Made by a program: the position numbers and the translations under genes. From contig NZ_JACCBD010000001.1 in assembly GCF_013409595.1 (NCBI RefSeq), positions 868,001-932,000 of the forward strand: a DNA stretch of 64,000 nt, given 5' to 3'. The DNA is from Leucobacter aridicollis. Its GTDB lineage: Bacteria > Actinomycetota > Actinomycetes > Actinomycetales > Microbacteriaceae. Positions within the stretch are counted from its first letter, which is position 1; every line of letters starts with the position of its first letter. Below, piece after piece: positions 18,906 through 27,151 of the stretch. The notes beneath the pieces are model-generated. The model did not search any database. It was not told the origin of the DNA and saw only the letters and a program-made list of their open reading frames with translations.

Positions 18906-19889
18906 ATGACTGATCCTCTTTCGCTTGACGAATGGCAGCCCGACCGGAACCTCGCGATGGAGCTCGTCCGCGCGACAGAAGCCGCAGCGATGCGCTCGAC
19001 ACCGTGGATCGGTCGCGGCGACAAGAACGCCGCCGACGGCGCGGCCGTTGACGCGATGCGTCGCTTCCTCGCGACGGTCAACATGAACGGCACCGTCGTC
19101 ATCGGCGAGGGCGAGAAGGACGACGCCCCGTGGCTCTACAACGGCGAGGTCGTCGGCAACGGGCACGGTGCTGAGTGTGACGTCGCTGTCGACCCGATCG
19201 ACGGCACCCGCCTCACCGCGGAGGGTCGCCCCGGTGCGCTCTCCGTCATCGCCGTCGCCGACCGCGGCAGCATGTACGACCCGTCCGCGGTCTTCTACAT
19301 GGACAAGCTGGTCGCCGGGCCCGAGGGTGTCGGCGTTGTTGACATCCGCAAGCCCATCGGCGAGAACATCCGCGCGCTCGCGAAGGTAAAGGGCGTCGAC
19401 GTCTCGGATATTCGTGTCGCAGTGCTCGACCGCCCGCGCCACGATCAGCTCATCACCGACATCCGCGAGGCTGGCGCGGGCACGCGCCTCATCATGGACG
19501 GCGACGTCGCAGGCGGCGTGAACGCTGCCCGCTGGGACTCAAGCATCGACCTGTGCGTCGGTATCGGCGGCACCCCTGAGGGCATCATCACCGCGTGCGC
19601 CGTGAAGGCACTCGGCGGCGTGATCCAGGGGCGGCTCTGGCCGAAGGACGACGACGAGCGTCAGAAGGCGATCGACGCTGGCCACGATCTCGACCGCGTG
19701 CTCGAGGCCAATGACCTCGTCGCGAGCGACAACTGCTACTTCGTCGCGACCGGCATCACCGACGCCGAGTTCGTCGAAGGCGTGCAGCGGCGCGGTCCGT
19801 TCGTACGCGCCGAGAGCATTGTGATGCGATCGCACTCGCGCACGATCCGCCACATCATCAGCGACATGGATCCGAACCGCTGGGAGTAG
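18906..19889 (+). CDS. glpX: Class II fructose-1,6-bisphosphatase
   Basis: Hydrolyses fructose 1,6-bisphosphate in gluconeogenesis. The 327-residue protein carries the GlpX metal and substrate motifs: [51 protein letters not shown] and [16 protein letters not shown] ends 7 nt before the ATG at 18906, so it is probably leaderless; an ATG two codons upstream is less well placed. Actinobacteria commonly use GlpX as their main FBPase. Confidence 0.97.
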   Translation: MTDPLSLDEWQPDRNLAMELVRATEAAAMRSTPWIGRGDKNAADGAAVDAMRRFLATVNMNGTVVIGEGEKDDAPWLYNGEVVGNGHGAECDVAVDPIDGTRLTAEGRPGALSVIAVADRGSMYDPSAVFYMDKLVAGPEGVGVVDIRKPIGENIRALAKVKGVDVSDIRVAVLDRPRHDQLITDIREAGAGTRLIMDGDVAGGVNAARWDSSIDLCVGIGGTPEGIITACAVKALGGVIQGRLWPKDDDERQKAIDAGHDLDRVLEANDLVASDNCYFVATGITDAEFVEGVQRRGPFVRAESIVMRSHSRTIRHIISDMDPNRWE

Positions 19890-19963
19890 TCCCGGCCGGG
19901 AAACCCGGCGCGCAGCAGTAACGACGTAGTTCACGAGGTCGAATACACAGCGAGGAGTACCAC

Positions 19964-20434
19964 ATGAGTTTCATCACACGGACGGCGCGCCTTGTCGCGT
20001 GGACGGGTCTCACTGCGGCTGGCGCGATCCACGCCGTCTGGGCCTCGGGGTCGTCGTGGCCCGAGCGAAACCACAAGCGCCTCGGCGAAGCTGTTGTCGG
20101 CAACGGCAAGCAGCAGCCCGACGCGCAGGCGACGATGGTGGTCTCCGGTCTTGCATTCGCCGGTGGTGCCGTCGCTGCCGGCGGGCTGGGCGAAGGGAAG
20201 CTCATCGTCGGGGTGCGCCGCGTTGCGGGCCTCGCCCTTATCGCCCGTGCCGCCTTCGGTGGGGCTGCCGCGTTGCAGGTCCTTGGGCTCGACGAGCCGG
20301 GCAAACGATTCGAAGAGCTCGACAGGCGGTACTACCGCCCCGCCTTCGGGATCCTCGGGGCCGCGATGCTGCTCGGCGCAAAGGACTCGAAGAAGCGCGC
20401 GGCGAAGCTCGCCCTCAAGCAGCAGGCCCGCTAG
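19964..20434 (+). CDS. Small DUF3995-like membrane protein
   Basis: A 156-residue protein with about four hydrophobic segments (ITRTARLVAWTGLTAAGAIHAVWASGSSWP; MVVSGLAFAGGAVAAGG; VAGLALIARAAFGGAAAL; AFGILGAAMLLGA) and a basic C-terminus. The N-terminal IHAVWASGSSWP pattern fits the DUF3995 family of small membrane proteins, whose role is unknown. A GAGGAG ribosome site precedes the ATG. The left copy of a long palindrome lies 54 bp downstream. Confidence 0.7.
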   Translation: MSFITRTARLVAWTGLTAAGAIHAVWASGSSWPERNHKRLGEAVVGNGKQQPDAQATMVVSGLAFAGGAVAAGGLGEGKLIVGVRRVAGLALIARAAFGGAAALQVLGLDEPGKRFEELDRRYYRPAFGILGAAMLLGAKDSKKRAAKLALKQQAR

Positions 20435-20488
20435 CGCTCCGGTACTGGTCTGGCGGCGCCGGCCCGGCCCGCCGGCTGGCGCCGGCAG

Positions 20489-20546
20489 CTTTCTCTACGT
20501 TTTGACGTAGTTGGCGGGCCGCAACTACGTCAAAACGTAGAGAAAG
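20489..20546. repeat. Long palindrome, left copy, at island boundary
   Basis: A perfect 25-bp stem (20489-20513 with 20522-20546) closes an 8-nt loop. Each arm contains a smaller palindrome, CTACGTtttgACGTAG. The same element, with two mismatches over ~66 bp, recurs at 25631-25694. The last codons and stop of the LysR gene lie inside this copy. It could act as a bidirectional terminator, as a dispersed intergenic repeat, or both. Confidence 0.9.
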
Positions 20547-21495
20547 TCTCACGTTTGGTCCGCGCCGCGCCGGTCGATACCTCCTGGGCCGCGCTCAATA
20601 GCCCGCTGCTTGTGCGGAGCGCATGAAGGAAGGCCTCTGAGAGGGGACTCGTATCGCTCTCGCGAAGCGCAGCAATAATTTGTCGTCGGGGTGGTCGGGG
20701 ATGGACAGGTAGGATCGCCAGGTCATCTGCTCGTTCGACGATCGAGATCCTGGGGAGAAGCGCGACCGCAAGGCCCGAGGCAACAAGTCCAAGGATCGTG
20801 CTCGGGTTGTTGCTCTGGAAAGCGATATTGGGCGTGAAACCAGCCTCGGCAGAATACTTGCGTAGGGAGGCGCTCGCGGGAGTATCCGGAAGGTGAGCGG
20901 CCCAAGTCTCGCCACGAAGGTCAGAGAGCTGCAGCGACTGTTTGGATCTGAACCGGTGTTTGGCTGGCCCAACGAGGAGCAAATCCTCGATGGCGACCTC
21001 CTCGAGCCGCAACCCATTCGGAAATGCGGCCGGAGCTAACTCGTACTCAAATCCAAGCGCGATGTCGAGAGAGCCGTCAGCCACCCGGGGGAATAACTCG
21101 TGCGGCTCACCTTCGTCCAGAGAGATCTCGGTGTCTCGACGGCCCACGAGAAACTTCGCGATGGCAGGCCCGAGAAACCTGCCTCCGGCGCTGTGATAGC
21201 TCCCAATTCTTAGACGGCCAGCCTGCCCTGCGCCGAGTCTGCCAACGTCGAGGTCGATCTGGTGGATGAGATCGAACAGCTCCGACGAGCGCTGGACGAG
21301 ATACTCTGCTGCCTCGGTAGGAACAATACGCTTTGCCTCTCGCTGAAACAGTTGCACTCCGAGGGATCGTTCAAGGCCGGAAATCTGTTGGGAAAGTGCT
21401 GAGGCTGTGTAGCCAAGACTCCGCGCTGCCCCCGCGAATGACCCATGGTGGACGACTTCGCGCAGCGTTGCCATTCCGCGGACATCGATCGGCAT
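20530..21495 (-). CDS. LysR-family transcriptional regulator
   Basis: A 321-residue regulator with an N-terminal winged helix (MATLREVVHHGSFAGAARSLGYTASALSQQISGLERSLGVQLFQR) and a substrate-binding-like domain. An AGGAGG ribosome site precedes the ATG. It is divergent from the symporter-crotonase-ligase operon, with a T-N11-A site between them, the standard layout for a LysR activator and its targets. The last seven residues (RETFSTF) and the stop are encoded by the boundary palindrome, so the original C-terminus may have been replaced when the island inserted. Confidence 0.92.
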   Translation of the reverse strand: MPIDVRGMATLREVVHHGSFAGAARSLGYTASALSQQISGLERSLGVQLFQREAKRIVPTEAAEYLVQRSSELFDLIHQIDLDVGRLGAGQAGRLRIGSYHSAGGRFLGPAIAKFLVGRRDTEISLDEGEPHELFPRVADGSLDIALGFEYELAPAAFPNGLRLEEVAIEDLLLVGPAKHRFRSKQSLQLSDLRGETWAAHLPDTPASASLRKYSAEAGFTPNIAFQSNNPSTILGLVASGLAVALLPRISIVERADDLAILPVHPRPPRRQIIAALRESDTSPLSEAFLHALRTSSGLLSAAQEVSTGAARTKRETFSTF

Positions 21496-21528
21496 CCTTG
21501 CCTCCTCCTACATGTACCCGCTCGCTAA

Positions 21529-21547
21529 CCATAAGTGAAATTAATGG
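21529..21547. promoter_or_regulatory. Candidate LysR binding site (T-N11-A)
   Basis: CCAT-N11-ATGG lies in the gap between the LysR gene and the symporter and fits the T-N11-A consensus with symmetric flanks. It is the clearest dyad seen in this intergenic region. Confidence 0.55.
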
Positions 21548-21659
21548 AAAGGTGGCAAAAGTATCGCTGTCGACCCAAAATTTGCCTGCGAGTAGTCGAT
21601 AGCGTTAATGCTAGCTGCAGCCCCATCGACCTGACATGACGAACATAGGAGTTTTTCAG

Positions 21660-23192
21660 ATGTCAACCGACGTGAACCTTTCTACCCTCGTAGTTTTCGT
21701 TGTCTACCTCGTGGCTGTGCTCGCAATTGGCGTGTGGGCTTACCGTCGGAATAACACCATGGGGGACTTCGCCATCGGCGGCCGAACGCTTGGAACCTTC
21801 GTGACCGCGGTCAGCGCGAAAGCCACCGATTCGAGCCAATGGGTGTTCTTTGGACTCCCCGGTGCGTTTTATATCAGCGGGATGCGAAACCTATGGATGA
21901 TCGCTGGACTGACGCTTGGCTTTTATCTGAGCTGGCGCATCCTTGCTGGTCGCCTGCGCACGTATTCCGAGCGGCTCAATGACTGGCGTGATGAGAACGA
22001 CACCAATGAATCGGTGACGCTCCCGGGGTTCTTCGCGAACCGCTTTCACAGCGACTGGCTGCGGTCAGTTACCGCAGTTTTCATCATTGTGTTCTACATC
22101 ATCTACTTGGGTTCAGCGTTTATCGCGACCGGAGTCATCTTTTCGCAGATCTTCGGATCGTCGATCCTCACTGGCACGATTGTTGGAGCAATCGTTGTGA
22201 CTGTCTACTCCTCGCTCGGCGGGTACCTTGCCAGTAGTTACACCGACCTCGTCCAAGGGCTGCTGATGTTTGGAAGCCTGGTCGCGATCTCGATAGCTGC
22301 AATTATTCGGCTTGGCGGTCCAGGCGCGTTTTTCGGTGCCGTCACTGATCAGAATCCAGATCTGCTTAACCCGTTCAAAGGCGTGGCACTCGTTGATGGA
22401 ACGTGGATGACCACAACTTCGGTGCCTTTCGTGGCTATCGTCTCAGCGCTGGCCTGGGCGCTCGGGTACTTCGGGTCGCCGCACATTCTTGCGCGATTCA
22501 TGGGCATGCGGTCCGCGAAGTCCGCCCGCGGTGGCGCTCGCATCGGAGTCGTTCTTTCGATCACGCTGCTCGGCTCGGCAGGCATTATTGGGTTCGCCGC
22601 AATCGCTATCTTCGGGGCAGACCTCGCAAACCCAGAGGACGCGTACATGATGCTCGTCGGCGAGCTGTTCCCAAGCTGGGTTGCCGGGATATTCCTTGCA
22701 GGAGTGCTTTCTGCCGTCATGAGCACGGCCGATTCGCAGCTTGTTGTGGCGTCGGCGACCCTCACGGAGGATTTTTACCGTGCCTTCATCAACAAGGAAG
22801 CGCCCGCAAAGACGCTTGTCTGGATGAGTCGACTTGGCGTTCTCCTCTGCGCGGGAGTCGGCCTTCTCGTTGCGCTGCAGGGTGGTTCTATTCTCGACCT
22901 AGTCGGCTACGCCTGGGCGGGGTTCGGTGCAGCCTTCGGCCCCGCGCTGCTGGCTGCACTCTATTCCAAGAAAGCAACCTGGTTCGGGGTCATGCTCAGC
23001 ATTATTGCTGGGGGTCTCACAGTGATCGTCTACCGCGAGATTGACACGATCGGACTGTACGAGCTTGTGCCTGGTTTCCTCGTCGGAATGCTCGCACTTT
23101 GGCTAGGCAGCGCGTTCGGTCCGAAACAACGCAAGAACGTCGGAGAAGCGTTTGACACGCTGACCGGGCGTACACCTGTCGTGGCGCATTAG
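21660..23192 (+). CDS. Sodium/solute symporter (SSS family, PutP-like)
   Basis: A ~510-residue membrane protein with about 13 segments. The start ADFAIGGR-like loop (MGDFAIGGRTLGTFVTAVSAKATDSSQWVFFGLPG) and AGVLSAVMSTADSQLVVASATLTEDFYR are the sodium:solute symporter signatures, closest in pattern to proline/pantothenate carriers. The ATG at 21660 is chosen because AGGAG lies 8 nt upstream; an ATG at 21636 is an alternative. It heads an operon with a crotonase and an acyl-CoA ligase, so it probably imports the carboxylate that the ligase activates. Its base composition is visibly less GC-rich than the flanks. Confidence 0.9.
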   Translation: MSTDVNLSTLVVFVVYLVAVLAIGVWAYRRNNTMGDFAIGGRTLGTFVTAVSAKATDSSQWVFFGLPGAFYISGMRNLWMIAGLTLGFYLSWRILAGRLRTYSERLNDWRDENDTNESVTLPGFFANRFHSDWLRSVTAVFIIVFYIIYLGSAFIATGVIFSQIFGSSILTGTIVGAIVVTVYSSLGGYLASSYTDLVQGLLMFGSLVAISIAAIIRLGGPGAFFGAVTDQNPDLLNPFKGVALVDGTWMTTTSVPFVAIVSALAWALGYFGSPHILARFMGMRSAKSARGGARIGVVLSITLLGSAGIIGFAAIAIFGADLANPEDAYMMLVGELFPSWVAGIFLAGVLSAVMSTADSQLVVASATLTEDFYRAFINKEAPAKTLVWMSRLGVLLCAGVGLLVALQGGSILDLVGYAWAGFGAAFGPALLAALYSKKATWFGVMLSIIAGGLTVIVYREIDTIGLYELVPGFLVGMLALWLGSAFGPKQRKNVGEAFDTLTGRTPVVAH

Positions 23193-23242
23193 CGCTCGAC
23201 CTCTTTCTACTTCACCCGCAAACAACCATCTAAGGAGTTCCC

Positions 23243-24001
23243 ATGGCAAAGCTCGATGTCGTAAAGACAGCCGGAGTCGCGGTCCTCACTATCAATAATC
23301 CGACTGCAATGAACGCGTGGACGCAGGCAATGCAGCGCGACATGGTCGTTAAACTCGGTGAGCTGGATTCAGATCCCGAAGTCGGCGCGATCGTACTCAC
23401 TGGCGCCGGAGACCGGGCTTTCTGTGCCGGGCAGGATCTCAAGGAAGTTGCGCAGTTTACCGGCGCTGACGTTGAGGAGTGGCTCAACACATTTATGGCG
23501 GTGTATGACGCCGTGCTGTCGAACTCAAAGCCCGTGATTGCGGCCCTCAACGGTGTGACCGCCGGCTCGGGTTACCAGCTCTCGCTGCTCTGCGATGTGC
23601 GCATCGCCCACCCCGACGTACGTATCGGGCAGCCCGAGGTGAAGTCAGGCATTCCAAGCATCACTGGAATGTATCTGACTTGGCAGGCAGTGGGGTACAG
23701 CAAGACCGCAGAAATGATGCTGACGGGCGAGTTACTCACCGCAGAGCAGGCGGCGGGTCTCGGCATGATTGCCGAGATAGTTCCGCAGTCCGAAGTGCTC
23801 TCGCGAAGCATCGAACTCGCGCAGAACATGGCCCAGCTGCCGAAGCAAGCATTCGCCCTGACGAAGCAACGGGTGCGCGCAACGCTGATGCCCGGCCTGC
23901 AAGAGGCATTCGCCGCTGCGCTTGACGCAGACAAAGAGGCGTACGGTGACGGAGAGCCGCAACGAACGGCACGCAGCTTTGTAACGAAGGCCGGAAATTG
24001 A
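23243..24001 (+). CDS. Enoyl-CoA hydratase/isomerase (crotonase) family protein
   Basis: A 252-residue crotonase-fold enzyme acting on an acyl-CoA. The oxyanion-hole segments AFCAGQDLKE and NGVTAGSGYQ are present. The position of the first catalytic Glu of classical hydratases (Glu144 in rat enzyme) is Gln112 here, while the second, 20 residues later, is kept as Glu132 (GQPEVKSG). So it may not be a classical hydratase; isomerase, hydrolase or lyase activity is possible. A TAAGGAG site precedes the ATG. Its stop overlaps the TTG start of the ligase. Confidence 0.88.
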   Translation: MAKLDVVKTAGVAVLTINNPTAMNAWTQAMQRDMVVKLGELDSDPEVGAIVLTGAGDRAFCAGQDLKEVAQFTGADVEEWLNTFMAVYDAVLSNSKPVIAALNGVTAGSGYQLSLLCDVRIAHPDVRIGQPEVKSGIPSITGMYLTWQAVGYSKTAEMMLTGELLTAEQAAGLGMIAEIVPQSEVLSRSIELAQNMAQLPKQAFALTKQRVRATLMPGLQEAFAAALDADKEAYGDGEPQRTARSFVTKAGN

Positions 24002-25569
24002 ACTCAGGGTCGGCTCAGCCCGATAGCATCGAGCGGGCGTCAGCGTTTATTCACGGTTCGCCTCTCGAAGAGCAGCTCTCGGCAGCCGCGAAGCGCGACC
24101 CGAATCGTGTGTATCTCCTGGACGAGGGGCGACCTGTCACTGTGGGGGAGATCGAGGAGGGCGTTACGTCCCTGGTCCGAGTGCTCGGCCGGCTTGGGAT
24201 ATCGGGCGACTCGAGGGTGGGGGTGGCGCTTCCAGTCGGCAAGGATCATGTCGTCACGATCTTTGCATTGCTCCGCCTGAGGGCGCTATGGATTCCGCTG
24301 AATCCACAACTTATCGGCGAGCCGCTCGGTCACCAGCTGCGTGACTCGGACGCGACCCATGTTTTGTGTGAGTCGGGGTCGCCGTTGGCTCAAGACTCCC
24401 AAGTTCAAGTATTCGGAGAGCTCCGCGCTCTCCACGGGCCGGGACACAACGCCACAGTGTTCGCCACTTTCCCCCGAACGGCTATCTCTGCCGACAATGG
24501 ATCCTCAGAACTGCAGGGAGCATGCCTGCTGATGTACACGTCGGGTACGACGGGCCCGCCGAAGGGCGCGCTTGTGACGGAGACGATGCTGCGTGCCGCA
24601 GTACTCGGAGCCATCGAGGTATCGCAGCCAAAGCCGGGAGACGTGTTCTACGTCTGGGAACCCCTGTTTCATATCGGCGGGGCCCAAGTCGTATTCCTGC
24701 CGCTGTTCGAAGAACTCACGCTGGCCATGGTGCCACGGTTCAGCGCCTCGCGGTTTTGGGACGACATGCTGGCGTACGATGTCACGCACATCCACTATCT
24801 CGGCGGCATCTTGCAGATCCTGCTGCAGTTACCGCAGAGGGGTACCGAACGCGAGAACCGGGTGCGTATCGCCTGGGGAGCCGGGGCAACCCCCGAGGTG
24901 CGGGCAGCGTGTGAAGACCGGTTCGCGTTCGCGCTCCACGAGTGCTACGGCATGACGGAGGCCTCAAGTATCGTTACGGTGAACTCAGCTGAACGCGATG
25001 GCGGAGTCGGACGCCCCCTGCCTTGGGTGGATGTGTCGGTACGGTCGGATGAGCGCTTGACTACTAGTCGCGCCGACGGGCCAAGGGTAGGCGAGATTCT
25101 TGTGCGGGGCCAAATAGAAGGACTCATCACCCCCGGCTATCTCGGAAACCCTGAGGCGACAGCGAAGATTCTCGACGGCGAATGGTTTTGCACTGGGGAC
25201 AACGGGTACTTTGACGCTGCAGGCAGGCTGCACTTCACAGGCCGAGCGAGCGACAGTATTAGGGTTCGAGGCGAGAATATCTCGGCCTGGCAGATCGAGA
25301 GTGTCTTCAGCTTGCATCCGGCCGTAGAACGGTGCGCTGTAGTCGGCGTCGAGGCAGCAATTGGGGAGCAGGAAATGGCACTGTTCTATACGCTCGATGG
25401 AGCTGCCAACATCGAGCCTGAAGACTTGCTTGAGTGGGGAAAGAACCACCTTGCACGGTTTCAGATTCCCCGATACGTGAGATTGCTCGAGGAGATGCCG
25501 TTGACCCCAAGCCAGCGAGTGGCAAAGCACCGGCTCCCAAAGTTCACAGAGTGTGTGTCCTTGGCCTAA
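23998..25569 (+). CDS. Acyl-CoA ligase (AMP-binding family, CaiC-like)
   Basis: A 523-residue ANL-superfamily enzyme that makes an acyl-adenylate and then an acyl-CoA. Adenylation motifs are all present: LLMYTSGTTGPPKG (~175-188), ECYGMTEAS, WFCTGDNGYFD, GRASDSIRVRGENIS, and a C-terminal TPSQRVAKHRL with the likely catalytic Lys. The pattern resembles carnitine/crotonobetaine-CoA ligases, but substrate cannot be assigned. The TTG at 23998 overlaps the crotonase stop (TTGA). It is the last gene of the island; the right palindrome follows 62 bp after its stop. Confidence 0.87.
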   Translation: MNSGSAQPDSIERASAFIHGSPLEEQLSAAAKRDPNRVYLLDEGRPVTVGEIEEGVTSLVRVLGRLGISGDSRVGVALPVGKDHVVTIFALLRLRALWIPLNPQLIGEPLGHQLRDSDATHVLCESGSPLAQDSQVQVFGELRALHGPGHNATVFATFPRTAISADNGSSELQGACLLMYTSGTTGPPKGALVTETMLRAAVLGAIEVSQPKPGDVFYVWEPLFHIGGAQVVFLPLFEELTLAMVPRFSASRFWDDMLAYDVTHIHYLGGILQILLQLPQRGTERENRVRIAWGAGATPEVRAACEDRFAFALHECYGMTEASSIVTVNSAERDGGVGRPLPWVDVSVRSDERLTTSRADGPRVGEILVRGQIEGLITPGYLGNPEATAKILDGEWFCTGDNGYFDAAGRLHFTGRASDSIRVRGENISAWQIESVFSLHPAVERCAVVGVEAAIGEQEMALFYTLDGAANIEPEDLLEWGKNHLARFQIPRYVRLLEEMPLTPSQRVAKHRLPKFTECVSLA

Positions 25570-25630
25570 CAGACCCTGAATAGCTGGCTCGTTGCCAGGT
25601 GTGGGGCAGGTCCCGTTGCGCTTGGTCCGG

Positions 25631-25694
25631 CAACTTTCTCTACGTTTTGACGTAGGTGGCGGGCCGCAACTACGTCAAAACGTAGAGAAAGTTG
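25631..25694. repeat. Long palindrome, right copy, at island boundary
   Basis: A perfect 25-bp stem (25631-25655 with 25670-25694) around a 14-nt loop, nearly identical to the left copy in the same orientation. It lies between the ligase gene and the rmuC stop. The two copies form direct repeats enclosing the LysR-symporter-crotonase-ligase block. Confidence 0.9.
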
Positions 25695-25698
25695 CGGC

Positions 25699-27078
25699 CT
25701 AGCGGCCGCCGCCCCACAGGGTGGGCTGTTCTGCGTCAGCCGGGTCGGGTGCCTCGGGCTGGGGCTGGGGCTGGGGCTGGGGCCTCGGGTCGGGTGCCCG
25801 GGTTGGGGCGTTCGGGCCGGGTGCCTGGGGCTGGGGCTGGGGCTCAGCCTTCGGGTCGGGATTCAGTTCTGGTGCTGGTTCCTGCTTCGGCTCGGCAACC
25901 GGGTCGAAGGTCGAGGCGAGCTCGGGGGCCGTCAGCGGGCGCACCGCGTCCTCGAGCTGCACGGGCTCGTCGATCGCCGCACCGTTGAGCGCGCTGATCT
26001 TGCGGGCCGTCGGCAGGACCTGACGTTCGAGCGACCCGATGTACGCGTTGTACCCCTGCACCCCGCGCGAGAGCGTGCGGCCGAGTTTGTCGAGGTGGGT
26101 TGCGCTCACGCCGAGCCGCTTGTGCAGTTCGCGGCCGAGCTCGAAGAGCGTGCGGGCCTCACTCGTGAGCGACTCCTGTCGCCAGCTGAACGCGACTGAC
26201 TTCAGGATCGCCCAGAGGCTCACCGGAGACGCGAGCGCGACCCTGCGCTCGAAGGCGAACTCGAGGAGCACCGGGTCCGTGTCGAGCGCGGCAGACAGCA
26301 GCGACTCGCTCGGCACGAACGCGATCACGAACTCGGGGGAGTCGCCAAGTGCTGAAGAGTAGTCGCGCCCGCTGAGCTCGATCACGTGGTCCCGCAGCGC
26401 GCGGGCGTGGCGGGTGAGGAGCGCCTGCTGTCGCGCGGCCCGCTCGGTCGGGTCGCCGCCGGACTCGGCACCAAGGTGCTGCGCCTCAAGGTATGCGTCG
26501 AACGGGACTTTCGCGTCGATGGCGATTGACTTGCCACCGGGGAGCTTCACGACCATGTCGGGTCGCAGCGCCCCGCGCTCGGTCTTGATGTGCTGCTGCA
26601 CTTCGAAGTCGACGTGCTCGAGCATGCCGGAGGCCTCGATGATGCGGCGCAGCTGCGTCTCACCCCAGAGCCCGCGGGTGTTGTTCGAGCGCAGGGCGGA
26701 CGCGAGGCCCTCTGCCGTGCCCCGCAGTTTCTCTTCGGCGCGTGCGGCCTGCCTGAGCTGTTCCGCGAGCTCGCCGTGCTGCACCGCGCGCTGCTGCTCA
26801 ATGCCGACGACCGTGCGCTCGAGCTTGCCGAGCGAATCACGCAGCGGAACGAGTTGCTGCAGCACGCGCTGCTCCTCGCGATCCAGTTCGATGCGGCGCT
26901 CCGTGTTCGCGTGCGCGTCGCGCAACCTGTCGTTTAGACCCTGCACGCGGGTCTCGGCGACGGCGAGTTCCTCGCGCAGGTTTCGGGTTCGGTAGGTCGC
27001 GATGACGAAGCCGGCCGCGCCGCCGACCGCGAGCACCGCAAGCATCACCACGGAGAAGATCAGGGGCGAAATGGTCAT
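25699..27078 (-). CDS. rmuC: DNA recombination protein RmuC
   Basis: A 459-residue protein with an N-terminal membrane anchor (~3-25), a coiled coil (~30-130) and the RmuC nuclease-like core (LRSNNTRGLWGETQLRRIIEASGML, PDMVVKLPGGKSIAIDAKVPFDAYLEA, EFVIAFVPSESLLSAAL). RmuC limits inversions at short inverted repeats in E. coli. The C-terminal ~75 residues are a Pro/Gln/Glu tail from a GGGGCT-rich tandem repeat near 25757-25793. The stop codon is 4 bp from the right palindrome. Confidence 0.93.
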   Translation of the reverse strand: MTISPLIFSVVMLAVLAVGGAAGFVIATYRTRNLREELAVAETRVQGLNDRLRDAHANTERRIELDREEQRVLQQLVPLRDSLGKLERTVVGIEQQRAVQHGELAEQLRQAARAEEKLRGTAEGLASALRSNNTRGLWGETQLRRIIEASGMLEHVDFEVQQHIKTERGALRPDMVVKLPGGKSIAIDAKVPFDAYLEAQHLGAESGGDPTERAARQQALLTRHARALRDHVIELSGRDYSSALGDSPEFVIAFVPSESLLSAALDTDPVLLEFAFERRVALASPVSLWAILKSVAFSWRQESLTSEARTLFELGRELHKRLGVSATHLDKLGRTLSRGVQGYNAYIGSLERQVLPTARKISALNGAAIDEPVQLEDAVRPLTAPELASTFDPVAEPKQEPAPELNPDPKAEPQPQPQAPGPNAPTRAPDPRPQPQPQPQPEAPDPADAEQPTLWGGGR

Positions 27079-27151
27079 GCCTCTATGGTGGCAGGCGCCA
27101 CTGACATCGGGGTGGGCGGGGCGTCCGAGCCGAGCCGCCCGCGGACTCGGC

